From an uncultured Bacteroidales bacterium (GTDB lineage Bacteria; Bacteroidota; Bacteroidia; Bacteroidales; F082): 64,000 nucleotides of DNA. The stretch lies in contig ONFF01000019.1 of assembly GCA_900317055.1 (NCBI GenBank), positions 1 to 64,000 on the forward strand, written 5' to 3'. A model generated the notes under the pieces. That model had not been told where the DNA came from. It saw nothing but the letters and a program-made list of their open reading frames with translations, and did not search any database. Positions 8,560 to 16,186 of this stretch are shown here, piece by piece; position 1 is the stretch's first letter; every line of letters begins with the position of its first letter. Made by a program: the position numbers and the translations under genes.

Positions 8560-8682
8560 GTTCGGATTTGTAATCCGAACACATTGAATATCAGCATTTG
8601 TAATGCGAAACGAACATCTTGTTTATTATTCTATCGGATTGCAAATCCTTATATTCCACAACAGCTGGATTGCAAATCCAGC
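8560..8682. repeat. Cluster of four REP-like palindromes
   Basis: Four short palindromes share the layout GATT-NNN-AATC (or GCATT-TGT-AATGC) within 123 bp. They lie at 8560-8580 (GTTCGGATT/AATCCGAAC), 8594-8606, 8636-8648 and 8664-8682 (GCTGGATT/AATCCAGC). The loops are TGT or GCA. The flanking interval from 8464 to 9097 has no convincing gene. Similar GGATT...AATCC palindromes in other genomes are associated with RAYT (REP-associated tyrosine) transposases, but no such gene is visible in this window. Confidence 0.7.
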
Positions 8683-9020
8683 CGAACAGGTGTTGAAGGA
8701 AATACAAAAAATCCCGCAACCCAAGCCTTCGCCCGAGTTGCGAAAATGTGTCCTTCTGTGGGTACGGTGCTTAAAAAAGCCAAGCCCCTAAATAAACTAC
8801 GCCCCGCCGAAGCGGGTACTTCGTTTGCCGTTAGGGTACTTGCTTTTTTAACCACCTCATCAACGACCCCAAGTGCAATTGTCTCTTTCTTTTGAGGGAA
8901 GAAGATTTCCTCCAAATCCTCCGAATCCTCCACAGGGGAAACGGAGGAAATAGGGGAAAACTCGACACCACCATTACGCAAACAAGCGCAAAAGAACGCA
9001 AGCAAAACCAATGTAACCTA

Positions 9021-9046
9021 TTGTAAATAAAATGGTTATATATTCG
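9021..9046 (+). promoter_or_regulatory. Possible promoter of the DUF6266-like array
   Basis: TTG at 9021 and TATATTCG at 9039 (7 of 8 to TAnnTTTG) lie upstream of the first array gene. The spacing of 15 nt is shorter than usual, so this is tentative. Confidence 0.3.
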
Positions 9047-9097
9047 CAAAAAATATTCAAACAACCTATTTATTAACCCCCTTAAAAGATTAAAGTT

Positions 9098-9769
9098 ATG
9101 GGAAAAATCAAGCAAGGAATCCTTGGCGGATTCAAAGGTAAAGTCGGGACGGTCATCGGCTCCTCGTGGAACGGCATCTCTTACATGAGAGGTCAAGCCC
9201 AAAGCGTCAGGAACCCCAAGACCCCCGCACAGATGATCCAACGCGACTTCTTCAAGGAAGTACAGGATTTGGCAGGCCAATTCACCAACGAGCAGTTGGC
9301 TTTCCTCTTCCCCAACTCCCCGAAGAACATGACCCGTCGCAATGCGCTCGCTCAACAGCTTGCCGCCGACCCCATCGTCACTGACGATGCAAAGCATGTC
9401 GACCTGGCCAACCTCAACAGCATCGGCAATGCCGCTACTGCGGACATGCCTGATGTCGCCGTTGCCGCTGCTGGCGAGAACCTGACCATCTCTTGGGATG
9501 GTGCCAGCGATTTCCGCAGCGAACACGCTGACGAGTATCCGACCATCTTCGTGGCCAACGTCACCAAGAAGAAGGTCTATCTGGTCAACTCCACCGTTGC
9601 CATCGGTGCTTCTGGTGCCCAGTCCTTCAATGTCGGTCTGGCCGCCTACGGCGAAGCCACCGATGATTTCAGCGCCTTCATGCTCGCTACGGGCTCCAAG
9701 ATTGCCCTTGTGGGCTTCGGCACGATGATCGTGACCAAGCGTCCCGCTCGTCCGAAGAAGAATGCCTAA
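9098..9769 (+). CDS. DUF6266-like protein, array copy 1
   Basis: A 223-residue protein that begins MGKIKQGILGGFKGKVGTVI, the glycine-rich start I associate with the Bacteroidota family DUF6266. There is no signal peptide or membrane segment, so it is predicted to be cytoplasmic. The body has a conserved FxxNxxNMTRRNALAQQL region near residue 75-90 and a C-terminal half rich in beta-strand-like alternation, ending VGFGTMIVTKRPARP. It is the first of four tandem paralogues and closest to copy 3. A terminator-like hairpin follows at 9794. The family's function is not known to me. C-rich third codon positions suggest strong expression. Confidence 0.8.
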   Translation: MGKIKQGILGGFKGKVGTVIGSSWNGISYMRGQAQSVRNPKTPAQMIQRDFFKEVQDLAGQFTNEQLAFLFPNSPKNMTRRNALAQQLAADPIVTDDAKHVDLANLNSIGNAATADMPDVAVAAAGENLTISWDGASDFRSEHADEYPTIFVANVTKKKVYLVNSTVAIGASGAQSFNVGLAAYGEATDDFSAFMLATGSKIALVGFGTMIVTKRPARPKKNA

Positions 9770-9793
9770 CGGCTTATCGCGGACATCCTCAAA

Positions 9794-9818
9794 AGCCGCC
9801 CTTCGGGACGGCTTTTTT
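9794..9818 (+). terminator. Intrinsic terminator or attenuator after array copy 1
   Basis: AGCCGCCC, a TTCG tetraloop and GGACGGCT form an 8-bp stem with one mismatch, followed by a run of T. It could reduce read-through into copies 2-4. Confidence 0.7.
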
Positions 9819-9923
9819 AAGAGGTTTTCGGAGCAAGGGCATGTAGGGGTCAACTCTATACCAACTCCGAGTCAGGTTCGCAAAATATAACCCGAGTAAA
9901 TCACAACACAAAAGCACAACATC

Positions 9924-10655
9924 ATGGGTAAAATCAAGCAAGGCATCTTAGGCGGTTTCAGCGGCAAGGTCGGCACGGTGGTCGGCTCCTACTGGAATGG
10001 CATCTTCTACATGAAAGGCTTGCCTCAGTCCTACAAGAAAGGACGGTCAAGCAGCCAGAAGATGCAGCAAGGCTATTTCAAGGAGCTTGTCACCCTCTCC
10101 ATGTCGCTCTCCAACGAAGATTTGGAGTTCATCTACCCAAAGAAGCCTAAGGGCATGACTCGCAGAAATCTGCTCGTCAAGCAGCTGGCTTCCTACGCGG
10201 CTGTCCTCGACAAGTCCAAGACAGTCGACCTCGACAGCCTAACCACTCTCGGCAATGCACCGATGACCGACCTTCCGGCGGTCACGGTTGCTGCCCATCG
10301 TTCCGACTTACAAATCTCTTGGGAGGCTGTGACCTACTACCGCGACCAGCACCCAGAGGACTACCCGGTCATCCTCGTGGCCAACATCACGCAGCAGCAG
10401 CTCTTTCTCATCGCCTCTCCTGTGATGATGAAGTCCTCGGGCAAACAATCCTTTGAAGTCGAGCTCAAACCTTACGGCAGAGAGCGCGACGAGTTCTCAG
10501 GATTCATGTTCGCCACTGGCCAGCGTGGTGCAAAGGTCGGATTTGGCACAATGGGTGTCGTCAATCGACCTGCCAGACCACCCAAGAAAACGAAGGATTC
10601 GGAAGTACAAAAGCAACCCGAATCGGGTTCTACTAAAACAAAGCAACAACCTTAA
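9924..10655 (+). CDS. DUF6266-like protein, array copy 2
   Basis: A 243-residue paralogue starting MGKIKQGILGGFSGKVGTVV. It keeps the shared GMTRRN box near residue 76 and the DYPVILVANITQQQLFL strand, but has a Lys/Gln-rich extension after PARPPKK at the C-terminus that the other copies lack. It lies 154 nt after copy 1, across a terminator, and 14 nt before copy 3, so copies 2-4 may form one transcript. Function unknown. Confidence 0.8.
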   Translation: MGKIKQGILGGFSGKVGTVVGSYWNGIFYMKGLPQSYKKGRSSSQKMQQGYFKELVTLSMSLSNEDLEFIYPKKPKGMTRRNLLVKQLASYAAVLDKSKTVDLDSLTTLGNAPMTDLPAVTVAAHRSDLQISWEAVTYYRDQHPEDYPVILVANITQQQLFLIASPVMMKSSGKQSFEVELKPYGRERDEFSGFMFATGQRGAKVGFGTMGVVNRPARPPKKTKDSEVQKQPESGSTKTKQQP

Positions 10656-10669
10656 AAAAGTTCAATATT

Positions 10670-11353
10670 ATGGGAAAAATTAAACAAGGAATCTTAGGCG
10701 GATTCAAAGGAAAAGTGGGAACCGTGATAGGTTCTTCGTGGAATGGCATCGCCTATATGAAAGGCCTTCCGCAATCAGTCAAAAACTCAAAGTCTGCTGC
10801 CCAAATGGTGCAGCGTGACTTCTTCAAGGAAGTACAAGGACTCGCCAGCCAACTCACTGCCGAGCAACTGAACTTCCTGTTCCCGTCATCGCCCAAAGGC
10901 ATGACGCGTCGTAACGCCATCGTCCAACAGCTTTCCGCTGACCCCATCATCGAAGCCGACAGCAAGCATGTGGACTTGGCTAACCTGGGCACCATCGGCA
11001 ATGCTCCCACTGCCGAGCTGCCTGAGGTCACCATCACCGCCGACCGTTCCAACATTACCATTTCGTGGGATGAGGAGAACGATTGGCGCGCCTCTCATGC
11101 TGACGAGTACCCCACCATCTTTGTGGCCAATGTCACGCAGAAGAAAATCTTCCTCGTGAATTCCACTGTCGCCATTGGCGCATCTGGTGAGCAGTCCTTC
11201 AGCATTGATTTCGATGCCTTCGGCGTTGGCTCCGACCAATATGCTGGTTTTATGCTCAGCACGGGCTCCAAAATCGTCCTCGTCGGTTTCGGCACATTGG
11301 CCGTGACCAAGCGTCCAGCTCGTCAGGGTCGCAACCCTCGCACAGGCCAATAA
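10670..11353 (+). CDS. DUF6266-like protein, array copy 3
   Basis: A 227-residue paralogue with the same N-terminal glycine-rich block. It stays similar to copy 1 throughout (HVDLANLGTIGNAPTAEL, HADEYPTIFVANVTQKK, NSTVAIGASGEQSF), which points to a fairly recent duplication of that type. There is no secretion signal. It is 14 nt from copy 2 and 33 nt from copy 4. Function unknown. Confidence 0.8.
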   Translation: MGKIKQGILGGFKGKVGTVIGSSWNGIAYMKGLPQSVKNSKSAAQMVQRDFFKEVQGLASQLTAEQLNFLFPSSPKGMTRRNAIVQQLSADPIIEADSKHVDLANLGTIGNAPTAELPEVTITADRSNITISWDEENDWRASHADEYPTIFVANVTQKKIFLVNSTVAIGASGEQSFSIDFDAFGVGSDQYAGFMLSTGSKIVLVGFGTLAVTKRPARQGRNPRTGQ

Positions 11354-11386
11354 ACTCAATGTCTAACCCCTAAACAATAAAGCACT

Positions 11387-12073
11387 ATGGGAAAAATCAA
11401 ACAAGGAATCCTCGGTGGTTTCAAAGGTAAGGTTGGCACCGTAATTGGTGCTTCATGGAACGGCATTTCTTACATGAAAGGCCGTCCCCAGTCGGTCAGG
11501 AACCCGCGCACTGAAGCACAAGTGCAGCAGCGCAACTTCTTCAAGGAACTGCAAGGGCTCGTCTCGCAGCTCAGCGATGAGCAGCTCATCTCGCTCTTTC
11601 CATCCGTCAACCGTGGCATGACCCGTCGCAACATGTTCACTCGCCAGCTGGCTGCCGCCGCTGCCGTTGTGGATGATGTCAAGACCGTTGACCTCTCCAC
11701 GCTGGAGGGCATCGGCAACGGTGAGCGCATCGACTCGCCGATGCTCGAATGCCTGGTCACCGACACCAACGGTGTGTTGGATATTTTCGCAGAACCTGAA
11801 GTTGCCGTGGCCATCGGCAAGCCTGCCGAAGCCAACTTCATCGCTGTGGCCTACAACATCACCCAGAAGAGGATCGGCATCTTCAACACCGAAGTCACCG
11901 ACCCAAGTATGGGTGTGGAAATCCCTGTCGGCAATTGGGGCGCGGTGGGCGATTCCGTCCGCTTCTACCTCACTTATGCCGCCAAGGGAGAGAATGTCTA
12001 TCTGCGTGGTTTCGGCTCGTTCATCATCAAGACGAGAGCCGAGAAAGTCGGTCGCAAAATCAACAAGGCCTGA
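11387..12073 (+). CDS. DUF6266-like protein, array copy 4 (divergent C-terminal half)
   Basis: A 228-residue paralogue. Residues 1-110 follow the other copies (MGKIKQGILGGFKGKVGTVI, GMTRRNMFTRQL). From about residue 120 the sequence diverges strongly (CLVTDTNGVLDIFAEPEV...), while ITQKRIGIFNTEV and VYLRGFGSFIIKTRAEK keep the same strand pattern. The pattern is a conserved N-terminus with a variable C-terminal half. It is followed by a terminator at 12102. Function unknown. Confidence 0.8.
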   Translation: MGKIKQGILGGFKGKVGTVIGASWNGISYMKGRPQSVRNPRTEAQVQQRNFFKELQGLVSQLSDEQLISLFPSVNRGMTRRNMFTRQLAAAAAVVDDVKTVDLSTLEGIGNGERIDSPMLECLVTDTNGVLDIFAEPEVAVAIGKPAEANFIAVAYNITQKRIGIFNTEVTDPSMGVEIPVGNWGAVGDSVRFYLTYAAKGENVYLRGFGSFIIKTRAEKVGRKINKA

Positions 12074-12101
12074 GTCCAACGAACAGACCACGACGGCAAT
12101 C

Positions 12102-12133
12102 AAAGGCATCCTGATGGGGTGCCTTTCTTTTTT
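12102..12133 (+). terminator. Intrinsic terminator of the DUF6266-like array
   Basis: AAAGGCATCC, a short loop and GGGTGCCTTT form a stem (with one G-U pair) followed by a T-rich run, 28 nt after the last array gene. Confidence 0.75.
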
Positions 12134-12196
12134 GTCGTAGGGCGCGAAATACGCTCTCTTGGTCGGTTGTAGTGTTATTGTTAATCCGATGTCTGC

Positions 12197-12254
12197 CAAA
12201 GGTTGCGGAGGTAAGTGGCACATCTTTTAGGAAGCTTCTTGGCCGCAACCTTTG
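12197..12254. repeat. Long hairpin element A of a covarying pair
   Basis: CAAAGGTTGCGG (12197-12208) pairs perfectly with CCGCAACCTTTG (12243-12254) across a 34-nt loop. A homologous element with a compensatory base-pair change lies at 12369-12427. Confidence 0.75.
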
Positions 12255-12368
12255 TCAGCCCTCGGCTAAATATTGGGTTGCGTTTTCTCGCTCTCGTTTC
12301 ACCATTTCGGGCGGTCATCCGCATCCCATTCCGGCAATGTTTTGGATTCGGATATGCTGCCTGCCAGC

Positions 12369-12427
12369 CAAAGGGTGCGGAGTTCGGTCAATCCCTTCTT
12401 TATCAAGCTTATAGGCCGCACCCTTTG
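12369..12427. repeat. Long hairpin element B of a covarying pair
   Basis: CAAAGGGTGCGG (12369-12380) pairs perfectly with CCGCACCCTTTG (12416-12427) across a 35-nt loop. Relative to element A, one T-A pair is replaced by G-C on both arms. Both loops contain AGCTT and end in GG before the right arm. Confidence 0.75.
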
Positions 12428-12482
12428 TCCGTCAGTCAGGCTCTCAAAAGTGCCCTTTTGGCACCTTATTGTCATTCCTCTA

Positions 12483-12512
12483 TTTGTTTATCAGAAACAA
12501 TTCGTATCTTTG
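12483..12512 (+). promoter_or_regulatory. Promoter 1 (TTTG / 18 nt / TATCTTTG)
   Basis: A textbook Bacteroidota promoter: TTTG at 12483-12486, an 18-nt spacer, then TATCTTTG at 12505-12512. A second copy of the same layout lies 65 nt downstream. Confidence 0.65.
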
Positions 12513-12547
12513 CAAATCAATTCAAAATCAATGCTTTACGCAGTCCA

Positions 12548-12577
12548 TTTGTTTATCAAATATCTGCAACATATTTG
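12548..12577 (+). promoter_or_regulatory. Promoter 2, duplicate of promoter 1 (TTTG / 18 nt / CATATTTG)
   Basis: TTTG at 12548-12551 and CATATTTG at 12570-12577 with the same 18-nt spacer. The block ATTTGTTTATCA and the trailing TTTGCAA are shared with promoter 1, showing a tandem duplication. Confidence 0.5.
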
Positions 12578-12661
12578 CAACATGTCCGCATAATAGACTG
12601 ATTATCAATATAGAACATCTTTGAGGAAGTGAAGTAAAACACTCAAGGTTTAAATTGAACA

Positions 12662-12697
12662 AAAGCGTGTGGCGCAAATGCGTCACACGCTTTTTTT
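12662..12697 (+). terminator. Strong intrinsic terminator ahead of the ECF sigma gene
   Basis: GCGTGTGGCG and its partner around GCGTCACACGC form a GC-rich stem flanked by A-run and T7. It separates the candidate small RNA from the sigma factor gene. Confidence 0.8.
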
Positions 12698-12771
12698 GTT
12701 TTAAAAAAACCTCCAAAAACCTGCAAGATTTTTCCGACTTTCGCGTCATGTAAGTGTAAGACACCCCAGAA

Positions 12772-13269
12772 ATGGACAACGAAGCCTTCAAAAAACGCAT
12801 CATCCAACTACAACCTGGTTTGCAAAAAGTGGCCGAAAGCATCCTCAACGATGCCGATAGGGCTGCCGATGCGGTGCAAGATACGGTCCTCAAAATTTGG
12901 GACAACCGTCGCCGGATGAACCGTGTCAGCAACTTGGAAGGCTATTGCGTCACTGCTGTCAAACGACATTGCATTGATTTGTTGCGCGAGCAACAGCCCT
13001 CCATTCCTATTGATGATGAAGCGCTCATGATAGCCGATACGGTGTTCGACGACAACTTTGAGGAACGCTATCGCCAAGCTCGGGCCTTGATTGACCAACT
13101 CCCCGTGAAGCAACGCGAAATCATCTTGATGAAATATGAGCAAGAAATGCCCAACGCTGAAATAGAAAAGGCACTTCAGATAAGCAGCACTAATCTTTAC
13201 ACTATCCTGTCGCGTGCCTACAAGTCCCTTCGTGAGGCGATGGACAGGGAAAAACCACAACAATCATGA
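12772..13269 (+). CDS. ECF RNA polymerase sigma factor
   Basis: A 165-residue sigma-70 family ECF factor. Region 2 (about residues 15-80) includes DRAADAVQDTVLKIWDNR, a match to the conserved core-binding/-10 recognition helix. Region 4 (about 105-155) contains LPVKQREIILMKYEQEMPNAEIEKAL and a helix-turn-helix. The stop overlaps the next start (ATGA), so it is coupled to a membrane protein that probably acts as its anti-sigma factor. It is separated from upstream genes by a terminator. Confidence 0.9.
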   Translation: MDNEAFKKRIIQLQPGLQKVAESILNDADRAADAVQDTVLKIWDNRRRMNRVSNLEGYCVTAVKRHCIDLLREQQPSIPIDDEALMIADTVFDDNFEERYRQARALIDQLPVKQREIILMKYEQEMPNAEIEKALQISSTNLYTILSRAYKSLREAMDREKPQQS

Positions 13270-15053
13270 AAGAGGATAACAACATAGATCAGGGAGTGAA
13301 GGAATTGCTTGACATCCTGACGGAGCATAGCAGGAATGAGCGGCGTCAGCAACAATTGGGTGCAATGATGGATCGCTCGGCCGCCTTGACGAGACGTCGC
13401 TACTGGCTTTGGGCCGCTGCAACAGCCGTGATGCTTTCCGTCGTGGTCGCCTTGAGCCTGAATTTCGTTAAGGACAAATCGAAAGCTATGGTGGAGATGG
13501 ATGAACCCGATACGGAAATGCCAATGGAAACCAAAGAACCGACAGTTGTGCATCCAGAAAACAACATCCTGGCTGCCGAAGAATCTGTTGCTGAAACACA
13601 TAATGTGGCTCAATCTCTTATTTGCCAAACAAAACCATCTGTCTTTGCGCAACCAATGATGGAAGAAAAACATCAACTGTTATCTGACGATACGCTTTTG
13701 GTAGAGTCAACTCAATCATCGGAAACCTTTGAAAGCGAGGACATGGTTGTATTATCTGAGCCTATTGAAAACAAATCTGAAGAAACCTTTGAAAATCAAT
13801 ACGCTGAACCTGTTTCTATTGTGCCAAACCAAGCAACCACAAACAAAAAGACTGATAGCATAGCAACAACCAATAAAAAAGTAGAAAATCCCTATCGTCC
13901 CAAAAACAAATTTACACTTCGAGTGGGCGGCGAGATAGACCCCAATAATTTGAAAAACTTTCCTTATCCTCCCATTTCACCCCATTTTGCTCTGGGTTTG
14001 ACTTTCGATTATCATTTCACAGAAAACTTCAGTATGGGCTTAGGGGCTGAGTGGTTTGGTGCAACCAAATATTATTGTAATTTGCACGCCATGCCAGTGT
14101 ATGCCGACATGAAATTGAACTTCTGGGGCAAAAAGTATTATTCTCCGTTTTTGGAGGCACGATTGGGCTATTTCATTCCACTAAATAAAGTGACACAGTA
14201 TTATCCAATGAACTATGGTGGAGCTTACATTGATTACATTTTGTCTGGCCCTTATCTGAATCTTGGTTTAGGCTGCTCTATGAAGCATTCCAACCTGAGC
14301 GTAGGCATGGTGTACTCTCATGTCATTTCACCGGGCAAACTGAAGGAATCGTTTAATGTCAATTATTTAAATCTCCCCAATTTCCTCAAAAGCGGGATAA
14401 ATGTCTACATCCGATACGATTACACTTTTTTACCCTTTTCCGATGAGGGGAAGCTTCGACTCAGACAGATCAAGAATGGTAAGTTGAACGAGTTCAATGT
14501 TGATGGATTTCAATTACAGCTGAATGCGGCAGGAGGATTTAGACCTTGGTGTTATTCGGTAGGAGCAGTTTTGGAATATAGGTTCCCTAAACGATGGAGT
14601 ATCGGTTTTGGAGCCGATTTCAGAAGTGTGAACTTCACTTCAAAGGAATGGGGCAGTGTAGGCTTCTTTGAAAACATATCGGAAGGCCAATTGCTTTCTG
14701 TGCCAGTCTATGGGAGTTTGAAAGCGCACTTTTGGGAAAACAAGAGGTTCTCTACCTTCGTGGAATTCCGTTTGGGGTATGCATTTGCATTGAACAGTCT
14801 TACTGCCACTCATTGGGAACCTGAGTTCCAAGAAACTATTTTTTATGAAAGGCGACATCAGGGCTGGTATTCCTATTGGGGAATAGGCGTAACCCACCAG
14901 AATTCAAGCCTGAGCCTTGGCATTCTCGGACAAGACGGCCGTCAGCAAGAGACTAGAGCGGGCCATACAAGTGACCTCTCTGGCTACTATATGGGAGGCT
15001 GTCCTTTCGAGCTTCGCTATTCCTATAGGATTGGCTCGTCGGCGAAGCGGTAG
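13266..15053 (+). CDS. Anti-sigma-like membrane protein fused to a duplicated beta-barrel-like domain
   Basis: A 595-residue protein. Residues 1-45 are a charged cytoplasmic segment, as in ECF anti-sigma factors, and 46-67 are one transmembrane helix (YWLWAAATAVMLSVVVALSL). Residues 70-210 are an acidic, low-complexity linker. Residues about 215-390 and 416-595 are two homologous units rich in alternating beta strands; each has a pattern like PVYADMKLNFW...EARLGYFIPLN or PVYGSLKAHFW...EFRLGYAFALN. Outer-membrane barrels normally follow a cleaved signal peptide, so an inner-membrane anchor is odd. It is coupled to the sigma gene by ATGA. It may sense envelope state and control the sigma factor. 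Confidence 0.65.
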   Translation: MKEDNNIDQGVKELLDILTEHSRNERRQQQLGAMMDRSAALTRRRYWLWAAATAVMLSVVVALSLNFVKDKSKAMVEMDEPDTEMPMETKEPTVVHPENNILAAEESVAETHNVAQSLICQTKPSVFAQPMMEEKHQLLSDDTLLVESTQSSETFESEDMVVLSEPIENKSEETFENQYAEPVSIVPNQATTNKKTDSIATTNKKVENPYRPKNKFTLRVGGEIDPNNLKNFPYPPISPHFALGLTFDYHFTENFSMGLGAEWFGATKYYCNLHAMPVYADMKLNFWGKKYYSPFLEARLGYFIPLNKVTQYYPMNYGGAYIDYILSGPYLNLGLGCSMKHSNLSVGMVYSHVISPGKLKESFNVNYLNLPNFLKSGINVYIRYDYTFLPFSDEGKLRLRQIKNGKLNEFNVDGFQLQLNAAGGFRPWCYSVGAVLEYRFPKRWSIGFGADFRSVNFTSKEWGSVGFFENISEGQLLSVPVYGSLKAHFWENKRFSTFVEFRLGYAFALNSLTATHWEPEFQETIFYERRHQGWYSYWGIGVTHQNSSLSLGILGQDGRQQETRAGHTSDLSGYYMGGCPFELRYSYRIGSSAKR

Positions 15054-15565
15054 GAATTTCAAAAGCATACCAATAAAATACGACCACAAAAGGCATATTG
15101 CAGTTTATTCCAGCATCCTGTTACGCTTATATTGTAGGAGAGAACACCATCAACAAAAACAAACAAATGTATGGGTTATAGCATTGCCGCCAAATAAGCA
15201 CGCTAAAACCCGCTTAATTGGAAATCAACGGGTAGTGAAATGATTTATAATAATATACAACGGAAAAATAAGAACGGTGTCAATACACATTCCCCTTTTA
15301 TGTGCTGGATTATTATGGGATTGAGGGGATGAAATAAACGCTTTTCAAAGCATTATCAAAAAAGGTGTAAACCAATGGGTTACACCTTTTTTGTTTGTCT
15401 CACCTTTGAACGAATAGCATGAGTAGGCATCGGATGCTTGTACCTTTTTCGGTTTTTCCCAACGCACTGGCAATGCCGCAGTCACCCCTGACCACCACTT
15501 TTGTGCATCCCAGACACATAACCAACAAAGCCACAGCAATATATGAATGTTATTGGGCCTTTATA
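15054..15565. other. 512-bp interval without a supported gene
   Basis: No convincing coding region is seen. The interval holds a bidirectional terminator-like hairpin (15358-15392) and is otherwise AT-rich. Short open frames lack family signals. Confidence 0.5.
15358..15392. terminator. Hairpin terminator, usable in both directions
   Basis: GGTGTAA (15364-15370) and TTACACC (15380-15386) flanked by A-run and T-run form a symmetric terminator between the convergent barrel gene and the orphan gene at 15566. Confidence 0.65.
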
Positions 15566-16186
15566 TCAGTTTGGGAAACACTTTCTGAACAAAGTCGCAT
15601 CTACTATTAATTCTATGTTGTCATACTGACCATCCTTATCAGGATTATTAGATAGCGAATATATGCACTTCTCATCCCATCCCTTTCCGTAGTATTTCGC
15701 ATAAACTTCACTCACTCGATAATTGCTGTCAAAATGAATCCACAACATCGGGTAAGTAAACATCGGAGAATTAAAAATGCTCTTTAGAAATGATGGTTCC
15801 TCTGTATAATTGAGAGTAGCGTGTTTTTCAATGTTCATCATATTCTCCTTATTTGCCTCGCAACAATAATTCGTATCTTGATATATGCTGTCTATACAAT
15901 GAACAATATCCGTTCCTTTTGTCATTTTAATATCAGAAACAACACGTGGATTCTTACACGACAGATCATGACAACCAAGATCACTGCTAAAGGCGTATGG
16001 TTGACCAAGCACCAAGACCACACTGTCAAGAGGCATTCCGATATGAATTTTTTCAATATCGCTGTAATGAATAGTATTCTTATTAGTATTAAAACCGCTA
16101 TGACAGCATATCATAATCAATACCAAGCATAGCATCAATGCTACAAAACAGGCAATACCGATTGCTTTTTGAAAACGCTTTTGCAT
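15566..16186 (-). CDS. AT-rich orphan protein with N-terminal membrane signal (possibly BamE/SmpA-like)
   Basis: A 206-residue protein. Residues 8-28 are hydrophobic (IACFVALMLCLVLIMICC), followed by a Cys pair that is not a clean lipobox. The segment IEKIHIGMPLDSVVLVLGQPY and the later LWIHFDSNYRVSEVYAKYY recall the IxxGMxxxxVxxxLGxP...F pattern of SmpA/BamE-like modules, but the match is weak. Several cysteines (CHDLSC, HCID, YCC) suggest an extracytoplasmic, disulphide-containing protein. Base composition is more AT-rich than the neighbours, consistent with recent acquisition. No firm function. Confidence 0.6.
   Translation of the reverse strand: MQKRFQKAIGIACFVALMLCLVLIMICCHSGFNTNKNTIHYSDIEKIHIGMPLDSVVLVLGQPYAFSSDLGCHDLSCKNPRVVSDIKMTKGTDIVHCIDSIYQDTNYCCEANKENMMNIEKHATLNYTEEPSFLKSIFNSPMFTYPMLWIHFDSNYRVSEVYAKYYGKGWDEKCIYSLSNNPDKDGQYDNIELIVDATLFRKCFPN

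Larger units (their letters stand above)
12515..12697 (+). ncRNA. Candidate small RNA between tandem promoters and a terminator
   Basis: The interval lies between promoter 1 and a strong terminator at 12662-12697, so a transcript of about 180 nt is predicted. Promoter 2 (12548-12577) would give a shorter form of about 115 nt. The only start-codon frame is 20 codons (MLYAVHLFIKYLQHICNMSA at about 12531-12590), which could instead be a small peptide or leader. It precedes the ECF sigma gene by 75 nt. No known RNA family was recognised. Confidence 0.45.

Noticed and set aside
8560-8682. CRISPR array
   Set aside because: The repeats are palindromes of different length and sequence with irregular spacing, not identical direct repeats with uniform spacers, and there are no cas genes.
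9098-12073. DUF6266-like array as part of a prophage
   Set aside because: No terminase, portal, capsid, tail, integrase or lysis genes are present around the array.
12197-12427. Covarying hairpins as integron attC sites
   Set aside because: The arms are perfect 12-bp stems without the GTTRRRY/RYYYAAC core sites or extrahelical bases of attC, and no integrase or cassette genes are nearby.
14917-15243. A 108-codon frame across the end of the barrel gene
   Set aside because: It mostly overlaps the real gene in another frame, has no family signal and no promoter.
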